From assembly GCA_949316495.1 (NCBI GenBank), contig OX439004.1, forward strand, positions 2,502,001 through 2,566,000: a DNA stretch of 64,000 bases, read 5' to 3'. The translations under genes and the position numbers were made by a program. Positions 23,145 to 36,900 of the stretch are shown piece after piece. The stretch comes from Amphiduros pacificus. Taxonomy: Eukaryota; Annelida; Polychaeta; Phyllodocida; Hesionidae. The stretch's first letter is position 1. Each line of letters begins with the position of its first letter. Under the pieces are notes generated by a model that was not told the origin of the DNA, made no database searches, and saw only the letters and a program-made list of their open reading frames with translations.

Positions 23145-25402
23145 TCATAGCACTGAGCTCAGGACATGCATCCTGAAGAGATGAGTTTTCAGCCTACTCT
23201 TAAACGAGGAGACTGAAGTACTTCTCCTAAAATTAGTAGGCAAGGAATACCATAATCGTGGACCTACAGATGAGAAGGCCCTGTCACCAACTGTTCTTAG
23301 CCTAGTATTAGGTACCTGTAGGTGGGTGCCATCATTGGATCTTAGACAGCGTTCACCTTCTTTAATCAGGAGTAGATCGAGTAAGTAAGGCGGAGCCTTA
23401 CCATTAAGGGCTTTCCAGGTTAATAGAAGAATTTTAAAATCAATTCTCGCGTGAACAGGAAGCCAGTGCAGTTCCCGTAATTTTCCTGAAATGTGATCAA
23501 ATTTCCTGATTTTTCCAACTACCCGTGCTGCAGAGTTTTGGAGGTATTGCAGTTTCCTGTTGTCAGTTTTAGGAAGACCCGCCAGAAGACCATTACCATA
23601 GTCAAGGGTAGATGTAACAAAAGCATGGGTAAGTGTTACCGCGGTCTTCTCGTCTAGACAATGTCTGATGGCCGCCAAGTTCCTGATGTGATAATAGCCT
23701 TTCTGACACATTTTCTTGATCTGGGCCTTCATGTCCATGTTGGAGTCAAATGTGATACCAAGGTCAACCACTGACTGACTAGGAGCAATATCAGAGTCAC
23801 CCACTCTGATTGTGGTTGGGATACTGCTATGAGTGGTAGTACTGTACATATGAGCATCTCAGTTTTTCCATCATTTATCTTCATCTTGTTTGATATGAGG
23901 AAGTTTCTGACCTCACTGACACACTCCTCCAGTTTGTGTCTGCTCATATTCACATGATGGGGAGAAGCATGGTCAACAGGGATGTAGATCTGAGTATCAT
24001 CTGCATAAATGTGATAGCTCAGACCATATTTGGCAAGTATATAAGATAGGGGTGTCATGTAAATGGTGAACAGTATAGGACCCAGGACTGAGCCTTGGGG
24101 TACCCCATATTTTAAGGATTTGAGACGGGATCTATGGATCCCCACCTTCACACATTGCTTCCTGTCCATTAGGTATGACCGAATCCAGGAGAGTGCATGA
24201 CCTTTGACGTTACATCTATCCCTCAGTCTGTCCAAAAGGATTTGATGGTCAATAGTGTCAAAGGCAGTGGTAAGGTCAAGCAACAGCAAGATAACTGACT
24301 TTCTATTGTCTAGACAACCCAAGATATCATTTTGCACTTTTAACAAAGCGGTTTCAGTGCTGTGATATTCTCTGTAGGCTGATTGAAACTTGTCAGTAAG
24401 ACCATTCCTTACAAGATGGGGGACTAGTTGGTCTGCAACCGCCCTCTCAGTTAGTTTAGAGACAAATGTTAGGTTGGAAACAGGCCTATAATTTTTTTCA
24501 ACCAGTTCTAGACCAAGTTTCTTCAGCAGGGGTGTTATGATGGCTATTTTCATATTTTCCGATACTACTGATTCCATCAATGATTTATTTATGATGGAAG
24601 TAATTATTGGTAGGAGGTCATCTAAGAGGTCAAGTAAGAGCCAGGTTGGAATTGGATCCAGCTCACATGACTTCTTTGCAGACCTTTTGACCAATTTTCG
24701 TACGTCGTCAATGGTTAAGGGTTTGAACCTTTCCAGACATGTAGTACTATTGTTCGCAGTGTCACCTGGTAGCGGAGTTTGGCAGGGTGGAGCCTTATCA
24801 ATGTCTAGGCAGATTCCCTCTATTTTTTCAAGAAAGAATGTGTTAAACTTCTCAGCTTGAGTGATCTCACAGTCAGATTGGGGCATAGGTGTGTCCTTTT
24901 TCTTGTGCATGACTGTGTCAATGACTCTAAACAGCTTTTTAGGGTCATGTTTGTTTTCCTCAACCAGGTTGGAAAAATATGCTGATTGAGCAGATTTAAG
25001 CATTGAGTTGTATTTGTTCCTCTGAGAGTTAAACAGCTCCTTGTCAATGTGAGAGCCAGTCTTGCTCATTTTTCTCTCAAGCCTCCTCTTGAGAGATCTT
25101 TCCCGGTTTAATTGGTCACTCATCCAGGGAACTGGTTTACGCTGAGTGACCTGGGCCACCTTGATAGGAGCATGTTTATCCATGAGTGCTGTGAGTTCCT
25201 TGTCATAGTAATTTACCATGTCATTCAAGGATAAGTATTCCCATGTTGTATCTTGACTAGTTAGGGACTTGATATCCCTCCTTAGGGACTCAAGATCTAA
25301 TCCCTTGAAATTTCTGTATTTGATAGATTTTTTGGGGGGTTTTGGAGGTGAAATATCAAGGTAAATCTTGATCATTTTATGATCAGATAAGTATTCATCC
25401 AC
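23145..25402 (-). CDS. LINE copy A ORF2: reverse transcriptase and C-terminal region (two frames)
   Basis: The frame 25402-23729 carries the end of the endonuclease (DEYLSDHKM) and the RT with LDLTTAFDTIDHQ, YGVPQGSVLGPILF and the active site IYADDTQIY. A frameshift near 23850 moves the C-terminal part into the frame ending at 23145, with RNLAAIRHCLDEKT, LQNSAARVVGKIRKFDHISG and a final SFKSRLKTHLFRMHV. The undisturbed counterpart is at 51015-54293. The frame remains open upstream to a stop just before 25682. Confidence 0.85.
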
Positions 25403-25681
25403 CAGGTGGCTCTTCAGTAATTTGTTTCCCCTGAAGGTAATGATTAGATCAAGGGTGTTCCCTAACCTATGGGTTGGTTCCTGAACCCATTGCGTTAGAT
25501 CAAAGGTAGATAGGATATCATTAAACTTAATGACATCAGGCTTTAAGGGTAGGTTGACATGGAAGTTATAGTCACCAAGGAAAATGACCTCATGACTAAA
25601 GGAACCATAGTGTGCAACTAACTGGGTGAACTCATCATAGAACTCGGAATAGGTATATCTATTCCGATTAGATGGTTCAGG

Positions 25682-26841
25682 TCAGTATATCACCACAAAT
25701 GTTATCTTTTTTCCCTTCAGTATGATGGATGACTCCATGAGCTCCATGGTGGTGACTACTGGTTGATTGGCCCTATTGGTTGTGAAAGGGAGTTCAGATT
25801 TGTATAAAATCCCTAATCCTCCCCCTGTGCGACCTATCCTAGGAAAAGACTCAAATTCAAGTGACCCTTCTTTAAGTTCACTTTTGACTTTGTCAGATTT
25901 TGAGTCATGCATCCAAGTTTCAGTCATGAACAGGGCATCAAGGTCATGCTCAATAAAATAATCTTTTACTGGCAGGATCTTGCTAGATATGCTCTGTACG
26001 TTACAACATCCAATATTTAATGTTTTCTTCCCGTTTCTATTAGGATTTTTAATACGAGAATGCGTGTAGTTGGAACCGGCCCTGACACGTGATTGGTCGA
26101 AACCGAAGACTGATGTGTATTGCCATTGTTTATGTTTATGTTCGGACCACGTGTTTCCACGAGCCGATGTGATTCGGGTGTTTCCGTATCTGATAGACAC
26201 TGGTAGCGATTTGTGGTCGTTCGTCTGTTCTCGTGGTTCCGGAAGCTGTGGTTCGGGTATTTCCATAAAGCGCCACGTTGTACGCTACCACGAGGAAGGG
26301 ATGCACATCTCGAAGCAGACGGCTCCCAACAATTTGAACAATTTGAAGGATTACCACAAGACATAAGTGAGTTTCTATTAGAAAATGATGGAATAATATG
26401 TGTAGCAGGTTGGAGTTCCTGTATATTGATATTTTCCATCTTCAAAATGCTAATTTTGGCTGTTCTGATAGAGTTTTTGAGATGCTCGCCGGCACCATGC
26501 ACAGATAGCAGGGTGTCGTAGCTGATAGACTGTTGGGTTTCATGTTGGCTTGGAAATAGTTCAATATTTCTATCTAAAATTACTTTAGCTGCGTTCTGAA
26601 AAGGTGAACTGCAGAGAAGTTTTATTTGAGATGTGGCGATAAGATAGAAATTTATATTTGCTAACGACCCACTTGTTTTGAGACTGTATTCATGCATATT
26701 GCAAAGGATAAGATAGTTTGAGGAAAAACCGATAGGGGGCAGTTTAAGCCGTCCTTTAATATTCTTATCATTTTTAACAATATTTTTATAACATGAACAT
26801 ATACAAACAAAGTTATGATTATGAAAAATCTCTTTATTCAT
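25682..26841 (-). CDS. LINE copy A ORF2: N-terminal extension and start of endonuclease
   Basis: The frame 26841-26017 opens with ATG and encodes a roughly 250-residue N-terminal extension with a small cysteine cluster (SCGNPSNCSNCWEPS), then a low-complexity linker. The overlapping frame 26266-25682 carries the apurinic-endonuclease start (NIGCCNVQSISSKILP) and its catalytic TETWMHD. A shift between the frames near 26050 breaks the protein. An in-frame TGA just after VVIY at 25680 interrupts it again. Confidence 0.8.
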
Positions 26842-26883
26842 ATGTACATATTGACAAGGTGCCGGCCAGCACCATCATTTACA

Positions 26884-27775
26884 CTAGTTGATTATTTTAA
26901 ATACCTCCTTTCGTGCTTTACGAGTGGCCTCATTTCTGCCACTAATATTTACAAAGTTCAATGTCTCTCCCTTTGTAGTTTTCTCCTTGACGATCCCGAT
27001 AGATGCACCGGTGGTTGCCTTGAGACGGTGGATGGTGGCGCCACCTTTGCCAATGATGGCCCCGGCTGCATCTTTGGAGATGAAGATACGATTGTCTTTA
27101 TTTCCCCTTGTTCTCTTCAAGGAAGTGGAAGAAGAGGCGGTAGAGGAAGAGGAGCCTGAAGAGGACGACCTGGACGTGGATGCCCTACTCCTCTCCTCTG
27201 TCGCTGAGGAACTGTCGCCATCTTCATCAGACAGTAACGTTGCTGAAGATGGCTTGTCCGTTGCCGGAACTTTCATCGGGATCGTCAGGTCGTTGATGCT
27301 TGTGGTAATCGTGGATATCGCCTTATCCAGAAGGGAGCCGTCTGCTTCGAGAGTAGCGTTTAGGGCGCCACCGAAAGAAGAAATGGCGTGGTAGCTATAC
27401 CCACTCAGGGTGAAATTCCTGAGCCGGCTGCAGAAAACGATCCAGTTTCTCCGACAAGTAGCATCAATGAGAGGCGGCGGGGAGAGCACTGTAACCGTTG
27501 GACCCTTCGATCTGATTATGCCAACGAGATGAATGAAGTGGTTGTAGGCAGCCTCCCCATCACCGCCGCCTCTCAGCTCGGACGTGTCCGGCAGGATCAC
27601 CACGTGGTCAGCGGCCGGGATGCGGTCCGAGCGGTGCGCCAAGAAGTGAAGACTTTCTGCTGAAGATTTCACCCGGCAGTCTGCACGAGCGAGCCCGGAG
27701 GAGATGTCGTCTTGGCGGCCATCCTTCGGGAGCACCACTAACATGTAAGGTAACACTGGATCAGATGCAGCAGAT
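26884..27775 (-). CDS. LINE copy A ORF1 (5'-truncated): central domain plus C-terminal KH domain
   Basis: The open frame ends with a canonical type I KH domain. FISKDAAGAIIGKGG contains the GxxG loop and is followed by TGASIGIV and a closing helix (ATRKARKEVFKII). Upstream are a Ser/Arg-rich linker and an alpha/beta-looking domain (ADHVVILPDTSELRGG; GPTVTVLSPPPLI) that resembles the SGNH/esterase fold without a clear catalytic serine block. The reading frame runs into flanking sequence at about 27775, where the copy is truncated. The protein would bind element RNA, as ORF1 proteins do; the KH domain is the unusual part. Confidence 0.8.
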
Positions 27776-27903
27776 AAAGTTAACAATCATATGTTAACTT
27801 TAATAGAAGCAATTATTATTGAAAGTTAATTTAGGGGAAACACATGCAAATGAGTCATATGTCATGAAAATCGACTAGAAATACAGAAATGGTGAATCCC
27901 ACA
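27776..27903. other. Short spacer between LINE and macrosatellite
   Basis: AT-rich sequence including a palindromic GTTAACAATCATATGTTAAC. No feature is recognised. Confidence 0.5.
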
Positions 27904-30900
27904 GAAACACTCATCGTAAGTTATAGGGAGTCGCATCCGAAAAGGATGGACGGATGAAGGCACAAGAACCTAACATAAAATATGGTAGGTTCATCTCCAA
28001 GTGTTCGAAGCATCGATAGGAAAACCCAGTAACCATCCATAACTAAAAGAGAGTAGTATAACAAAATTTAGTACATCGCAATATTTTTAATAAAAGAACA
28101 CTCAGAACACATGAGGATAAATGTCAGTACCAGATAATAAAGGGTGGAATGAATAAAAACAACATTCATACAGATCAACTCGATTTAATTAATGTAACGT
28201 TATAGTTTAATTAAAGTGTTATGTTCGTTTTAAATTATAGTGAAGCTTGTGAATTAATTCACGGCACAAGAACAAAGATCAAACCATGTCTGTAACCTGA
28301 AAGAACTGAGCACAGATTACAGGGAACTCATCAATGAAACAGCAAGAACAGCAAGGTGGCGCTGCAATACATACATCAGCAACGTATAAACATCATAGAG
28401 CTGGCTGCATCCGCAGCAGTCACACACACTCTACTAAACAAATGTTAGCGAAAGAGTAAACCAGTTAAGTTCTAGCGTTCAATGCATGAAGACGTGTGGT
28501 GCTCGTGCATACAGAAATAACTATCAGATCTCCCGTATGGGATGTTACATACTCTTAAACCTAGGATAGACAAAAACAGATCACATTAATTTAACAGATA
28601 TAAACCATATATTAGATAACAGGAAATCTTATCATTAACTAAGGATAATTGTTCTGGGTAAACAGTGTGATTTTACAACGTAGCGAATTCGCCAGGATAA
28701 GCTTAATTCTGAAATTTAAATTACATGGATAGTGGCAAGTAAAAACTGTCGGTGGAAATCAGAAGTATAAGTGTAAAAAGAAGAAGAAGAAAAAGAGAGA
28801 AAAAAATGAATGAGGAACAAGGCGAATGAGGAGCGGTTAGCATGGCACGGTTCATATTAAATTCCATGCAAAAAAAAAAATATAGATATAAATAAATATA
28901 TAGCCAAAATAATATTCGGTCACTTTAAATACATCAAAACTCGCCAGGATGCATACATTTCTGAATAGTTAAATTACAAGGACATAGAAACAGCACAGAT
29001 TAAATATCAAAGATGAATCAAGATCAATGAGATGTATATGTCCACTTAGTAACAGATACAATTCACAAGGAGGCAGCACAGAGCCAATGGTATACTGTGA
29101 AGAGTGAGAAACCAAAAAAGGATCTGAATGGGCGTGACCTAGTGACGTGTTGGTGACCGACTATGGTGACTATGACGACTATTACACACGCATCCAGAGT
29201 TACGCAAAAAGCAGCAAGGCAAAGAGCAATTCATAACTAAAAAATGGCTACAAGGTCGGTAAAAATAAATAAAATTTATTAATGATGACCATTGGTCACT
29301 ACGTGACGTTGCATACATCAGTCAGTGTTTGAAGTTGTACATTAAGCATACATGGATAACATATAAAAAAGGTATGTGAAAAGAACAAAGCGGGAGACTG
29401 ATGGCACAGATCATCGATTGGGAAAACCCGTAGCGGTCACTGCACATCGAGCACAGGAAATTGACATGAAAGGAGAAGGAGAAGACGACGGGGCAGCAAC
29501 GTGAATCTGAACAAAACTGAGGTAAGCTCGAAAAAAAAAGATCAAAACCCGTAGTACAATTATGTAATTACTACAGTCTGCAAGAGGACTAAAAGAGGGA
29601 GTTGAAGGCAATCCCAGAACAATTGTCCGACATATATTTGAAACACTCATCGTAAGTTATAGGGAGTCGCATCCGAAAAGGATGGACGGATGAAGGCACA
29701 AGAACCTAACATAAAATATGGTAGGTTCATCTCCAAGTGTTCGAAGCATCGATAGGAAAACCCAGTAACCATCCATAACTAAAAGAGAGTAGTATAACAA
29801 AATTTAGTACATCGCAATATTTTTAATAAAAGAACACTCAGAACACATGAGGATAAATGTCAGTACCAGATAATAAAGGGTGGAATGAATAAAAACAACA
29901 TTCATACAGATCAACTCGATTTAATTAATGTAACGTTATAGTTTAATTAAAGTGTTATGTTCGTTTTAAATTATAGTGAAGCTTGTGAATTAATTCACGG
30001 CACAAGAACAAAGATCAAACCATGTCTGTAACCTGAAAGAACTGAGCACAGATTACAGGGAACTCATCAATGAAACAGCAAGAACAGCAAGGTGGCGCTG
30101 CAATACATACATCAGCAACGTATAAACATCATAGAGCTGGCTGCATCCGCAGCAGTCACACACACTCTACTAAACAAATGTTAGCGAAAGAGTAAACCAG
30201 TTAAGTTCTAGCGTTCAATGCATGAAGACGTGTGGTGCTCGTGCATACAGAAATAACTATCAGATCTCCCGTATGGGATGTTACATACTCTTAAACCTAG
30301 GATAGACAAAAACAGATCACATTAATTTAACAGATATAAACCATATATTAGATAACAGGAAATCTTATCATTAACTAAGGATAATTGTTCTGGGTAAACA
30401 GTGTGATTTTACAACGTAGCGAATTCGCCAGGATAAGCTTAATTCTGAAATTTAAATTACATGGATAGTGGCAAGTATAAACTGTCGGTGGAAATCAGAA
30501 GTATAAGTGTAAAAAGAAGAAGAAGAAAAAGAGAGAAAAAAATGAATGAGGAACAAGGCGAATGAGGAGCGGTTAGCATGGCACGGTTCATATTAAATTC
30601 CATGCAAAAAAAAAAATATAGATATAAATAAATATATAGCCAAAATAATATTCGGTCACTTTAAATACATCAAAACTCGCCAGGATGCATACATTTCTGA
30701 ATAGTTAAATTACAAGGACATAGAAACAGCACAGATTAAATATCAAAGATGAATCAAGATCAATGAGATGTATATGTCCACTTAGTAACAGATACAATTC
30801 ACAAGGAGGCAGCACAGAGCCAATGGTATACTGTGAAGAGTGAGAAACCAAAAAAGGATCTGAATGGGCGTGACCTAGTGACGTGTTGGTGACCGACTAT

Positions 30901-33900
30901 GGTGACTATGACGACTATTACACACGCATCCAGAGTTACGCAAAAAGCAGCAAGGCAAAGAGCAATTCATAACTAAAAAATGGCTACAAGGTCGGTAAAA
31001 ATAAATAAAATTTATTAATGATGACCATTGGTCACTACGTGACGTTGCATACATCAGTCAGTGTTTGAAGTTGTACATTAAGCATACATGGATAACATAT
31101 AAAAAAGGTATGTGAAAAGAACAAAGCGGGAGACTGATGGCACAGATCATCGATTGGGAAAACCCGTAGCGGTCACTGCACATCGAGCACAGGAAATTGA
31201 CATGAAAGGAGAAGGAGAAGACGACGGGGCAGCAACGTGAATCTGAACAAAACTGAGGTAAGCTCGAAAAAAAAAGATCAAAACCCGTAGTACAATTATG
31301 TAATTACTACAGTCTGCAAGAGGACTAAAAGAGGGAGTTGAAGGCAATCCCAGAACAATTGTCCGACATATATTTGAAACACTCATCGTAAGTTATAGGG
31401 AGTCGCATCCGAAAAGGATGGACGGATGAAGGCACAAGAACCTAACATAAAATATGGTAGGTTCATCTCCAAGTGTTCGAAGCATCGATAGGAAAACCCA
31501 GTAACCATCCATAACTAAAAGAGAGTAGTATAACAAAATTTAGTACATCGCAATATTTTTAATAAAAGAACACTCAGAACACATGAGGATAAATGTCAGT
31601 ACCAGATAATAAAGGGTGGAATGAATAAAAACAACATTCATACAGATCAACTCGATTTAATTAATGTAACGTTATAGTTTAATTAAAGTGTTATGTTCGT
31701 TTTAAATTATAGTGAAGCTTGTGAATTAATTCACGGCACAAGAACAAAGATCAAACCATGTCTGTAACCTGAAAGAACTGAGCACAGATTACAGGGAACT
31801 CATCAATGAAACAGCAAGAACAGCAAGGTGGCGCTGCAATACATACATCAGCAACGTATAAACATCATAGAGCTGGCTGCATCCGCAGCAGTCACACACA
31901 CTCTACTAAACAAATGTTAGCGAAAGAGTAAACCAGTTAAGTTCTAGCGTTCAATGCATGAAGACGTGTGGTGCTCGTGCATACAGAAATAACTATCAGA
32001 TCTCCCGTATGGGATGTTACATACTCTTAAACCTAGGATAGACAAAAACAGATCACATTAATTTAACAGATATAAACCATATATTAGATAACAGGAAATC
32101 TTATCATTAACTAAGGATAATTGTTCTGGGTAAACAGTGTGATTTTACAACGTAGCGAATTCGCCAGGATAAGCTTAATTCTGAAATTTAAATTACATGG
32201 ATAGTGGCAAGTAAAAACTGTCGGCGGAAATCAGAAGTATAAGTGTAAAAAGAAGAAGAAGAAAAAGAGAGAAAAAAATGAATGAGGAACAAGGCGAATG
32301 AGGAGCGGTTAGCATGGCACGGTTCGTATTAAATTCCATGCAAAAAAAAAAATATAGATATAAATAAATATATAGCCAAAATAATATTCGGTCACTTTAA
32401 ATACATCAAAACTCGCCAGGATGCATACATTTCTGAATAGTTAAATTACAAGGACATAGAAACAGCACAGATTAAATATCAAAGATGAATCAAGATCAAT
32501 GAGATGTATATGTCCACTTAGTAACAGATACAATTCACAAGGAGGCAGCACAGAGCCAATGGTATACTGTGAAGAGTGAGAAACCAAAAAAGGATCTGAA
32601 TGGGCGTGACCTAGTGACGTGTTGGTGACCGACTATGGTGACTATGACGACTATTACACACGCATCCAGAGTTACGCAAAAAGCAGCAAGGCAAAGAGCA
32701 ATTCATAACTAAAAAATGGCTACAAGGTCGGTAAAAATAAATAAAATTTATTAATGATGACCATTGGTCACTACGTGACGTTGCATACATCAGTCAGTGT
32801 TTGAAGTTGTACATTAAGCATACATGGATAACATATAAAAAAGGTATGTGAAAAGAACAAAGCGGGAGACTGATGGCACAGATCATCGATTGGGAAAACC
32901 CGTAGCGGTCACTGCACATCGAGCACAGGAAATTGACATGAAAGGAGAAGGAGAAGACGACGGGGCAGCAACGTGAATCTGAACAAAACTGAGGTAAGCT
33001 CGAAAAAAAAAGATCAAAACCCGTAGTACAATTATGTAATTACTACAGTCTGCAAGAGGACTAAAAGAGGGAGTTGAAGGCAATCCCAGAACAATTGTCC
33101 GACATATATTTGAAACACTCATCGTAAGTTATAGGGAGTCGCATCCGAAAAGGATGGACGGATGAAGGCACAAGAACCTAACATAAAATATGGTAGGTTC
33201 ATCTCCAAGTGTTCGAAGCATCGATAGGAAAACCCAGTAACCATCCATAACTAAAAGAGAGTAGTATAACAAAATTTAGTACATCGCAATATTTTTAATA
33301 AAAGAACACTCAGAACACATGAGGATAAATGTCAGTACCAGATAATAAAGGGTGGAATGAATAAAAACAACATTCATACAGATCAACTCGATTTAATTAA
33401 TGTAACGTTATAGTTTAATTAAAGTGTTATGTTCGTTTTAAATTATAGTGAAGCTTGTGAATTAATTCACGGCACAAGAACAAAGATCAAACCATGTCTG
33501 TAACCTGAAAGAACTGAGCACAGATTACAGGGAACTCATCAATGAAACAGCAAGAACAGCAAGGTGGCGCTGCAATACATACATCAGCAACGTATAAACA
33601 TCATAGAGCTGGCTGCATCCGCAGCAGTCACACACACTCTACTAAACAAATGTTAGCGAAAGAGTAAACCAGTTAAGTTCTAGCGTTCAATGCATGAAGA
33701 CGTGTGGTGCTCGTGCATACAGAAATAACTATCAGATCTCCCGTATGGGATGTTACATACTCTTAAACCTAGGATAGACAAAAACAGATCACATTAATTT
33801 AACAGATATAAACCATATATTAGATAACAGGAAATCTTATCATTAACTAAGGATAATTGTTCTGGGTAAACAGTGTGATTTTACAACGTAGCGAATTCGC

Positions 33901-36900
33901 CAGGATAAGCTTAATTCTGAAATTTAAATTACATGGATAGTGGCAAGTATAAACTGTCGGTGGAAATCAGAAGTATAAGTGTAAAAAGAAGAAGAAGAAA
34001 AAGAGAGAAAAAAATGAATGAGGAACAAGGCGAATGAGGAGCGGTTAGCATGGCACGGTTCGTATTAAATTCCATGCAAAAAAAAAAATATAGATATAAA
34101 TAAATATATAGCCAAAATAATATTCGGTCACTTTAAATACATCAAAACTCGCCAGGATGCATACATTTCTGAATAGTTAAATTACAAGGACATAGAAACA
34201 GCACAGATTAAATATCAAAGATGAATCAAGATCAATGAGATGTATATGTCCACTTAGTAACAGATACAATTCACAAGGAGGCAGCACAGAGCCAATGGTA
34301 TACTGTGAAGAGTGAGAAACCAAAAAAGGATCTGAATGGGCGTGACCTAGTGACGTGTTGGTGACCGACTATGGTGACTATGACGACTATTACACACGCA
34401 TCCAGAGTTACGCAAAAAGCAGCAAGGCAAAGAGCAATTCATAACTAAAAAATGGCTACAAGGTCGGTAAAAATAAATAAAATTTATTAATGATGACCAT
34501 TGGTCACTACGTGACGTTGCATACATCAGTCAGTGTTTGAAGTTGTACATTAAGCATACATGGATAACATATAAAAAAGGTATGTGAAAAGAACAAAGCG
34601 GGAGACTGATGGCACAGATCATCGATTGGGAAAACCCGTAGCGTTCACTGCACATCGAGCACAGGAAATTGACATGAAAGGAGAAGGAGAAGACGACGGG
34701 GCAGCAACGTGAATCTGAACAAAACTGAGGTAAGCTCGAAAAAAAAAGATCAAAACCCGTAGTACAATTATGTAATTACTACAGTCTGCAAGAGGACTAA
34801 AAGAGGGAGTTGAAGGCAATCCCAGAACAATTGTCCGACATATATTTGAAACACTCATCGTAAGTTATAGGGAGTCGCATCCGAAAAGGATGGACGGATG
34901 AAGGCACAAGAACCTAACATAAAATATGGTAGGTTCATCTCCAAGTGTTCGAAGCATCGATAGGAAAACCCAGTAACCATCCATAACTAAAAGAGAGTAG
35001 TATAACAAAATTTAGTACATCGCAATATTTTTAATAAAAGAACACTCAGAACACATGAGGATAAATGTCAGTACCAGATAATAAAGGGTGGAATGAATAA
35101 AAACAACATTCATACAGATCAACTCGATTTAATTAATGTAACGTTATAGTTTAATTAAAGTGTTATGTTCGTTTTAAATTATAGTGAAGCTTGTGAATTA
35201 ATTCACGGCACAAGAACAAAGATCAAACCATGTCTGTAACCTGAAAGAACTGAGCACAGATTACAGGGAACTCATCAATGAAACAGCAAGAACAGCAAGG
35301 TGGCGCTGCAATACATACATCAGCAACGTATAAACATCATAGAGCTGGCTGCATCCGCAGCAGTCACACACACTCTACTAAACAAATGTTAGCGAAAGAG
35401 TAAACCAGTTAAGTTCTAGCGTTCAATGCATGAAGACGTGTGGTGCTCGTGCATACAGAAATAACTATCAGATCTCCCGTATGGGATGTTACATACTCTT
35501 AAACCTAGGATAGACAAAAACAGATCACATTAATTTAACAGATATAAACCATATATTAGATAACAGGAAATCTTATCATTAACTAAGGATAATTGTTCTG
35601 GGTAAACAGTGTGATTTTACAACGTAGCGAATTCGCCAGGATAAGCTTAATTCTGAAATTTAAATTACATGGATAGTGGCAAGTATAAACTGTCGGTGGA
35701 AATCAGAAGTATAAGTGTAAAAAGAAGAAGAAGAAAAAGAGAGAAAAAAATGAATGAGGAACAAGGCGAATGAGGAGCGGTTAGCATGGCACGGTTCATA
35801 TTAAATTCCATGCAAAAAAAAAAATATAGATATAAATAAATATATAGCCAAAATAATATTCGGTCACTTTAAATACATCAAAACTCGCCAGGATGCATAC
35901 ATTTCTGAATAGTTAAATTACAAGGACATAGAAACAGCACAGATTAAATATCAAAGATGAATCAAGATCAATGAGATGTATATGTCCACTTAGTAACAGA
36001 TACAATTCACAAGGAGGCAGCACAGAGCCAATGGTATACTGTGAAGAGTGAGAAACCAAAAAAGGATCTGAATGGGCGTGACCTAGTGACGTGTTGGTGA
36101 CCGACTATGGTGACTATGACGACTATTACACACGCATCCAGAGTTACGCAAAAAGCAGCAAGGCAAAGAGCAATTCATAACTAAAAAATGGCTACAAGGT
36201 CGGTAAAAATAAATAAAATTTATTAATGATGACCATTGGTCACTACGTGACGTTGCATACATCAGTCAGTGTTTGAAGTTGTACATTAAGCATACATGGA
36301 TAACATATAAAAAAGGTATGTGAAAAGAACAAAGCGGGAGACTGATGGCACAGATCATCGATTGGGAAAACCCGTAGCGGTCACTGCACATCGAGCACAG
36401 GAAATTGACATGAAAGGAGAAGGAGAAGACGACGGGGCAGCAACGTGAATCTGAACAAAACTGAGGTAAGCTCGAAAAAAAAAGATCAAAACCCGTAGTA
36501 CAATTATGTAATTACTACAGTCTGCAAGAGGACTAAAAGAGGGAGTTGAAGGCAATCCCAGAACAATTGTCCGACATATATTTGAAACACTCATCGTAAG
36601 TTATAGGGAGTCGCATCCGAAAAGGATGGACGGATGAAGGCACAAGAACCTAACATAAAATATGGTAGGTTCATCTCCAAGTGTTCGAAGCATCGATAGG
36701 AAAACCCAGTAACCATCCATAACTAAAAGAGAGTAGTATAACAAAATTTAGTACATCGCAATATTTTTAATAAAAGAACACTCAGAACACATGAGGATAA
36801 ATGTCAGTACCAGATAATAAAGGGTGGAATGAATAAAAACAACATTCATACAGATCAACTCGATTTAATTAATGTAACGTTATAGTTTAATTAAAGTGTT

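Larger units (their letters stand above)
23060..27775 (-). mobile_element. CR1/L2-group LINE copy A, nearly full length, 5'-truncated in ORF1
   Basis: Minus-strand LINE with the family 3' end (a TAA-type microsatellite next to AGCGCTGATACCAGACAAG), ORF2 (23145-26841 in several frames) and most of ORF1 (26884-27775). It is the close relative of the copy at 51-56 kb, differing by a few percent, and lacks the 5' third of ORF1. ORF2 is interrupted by an in-frame stop near 25680, a frameshift near 23850 and another near 26050. It is recently active but now defective. Confidence 0.9.
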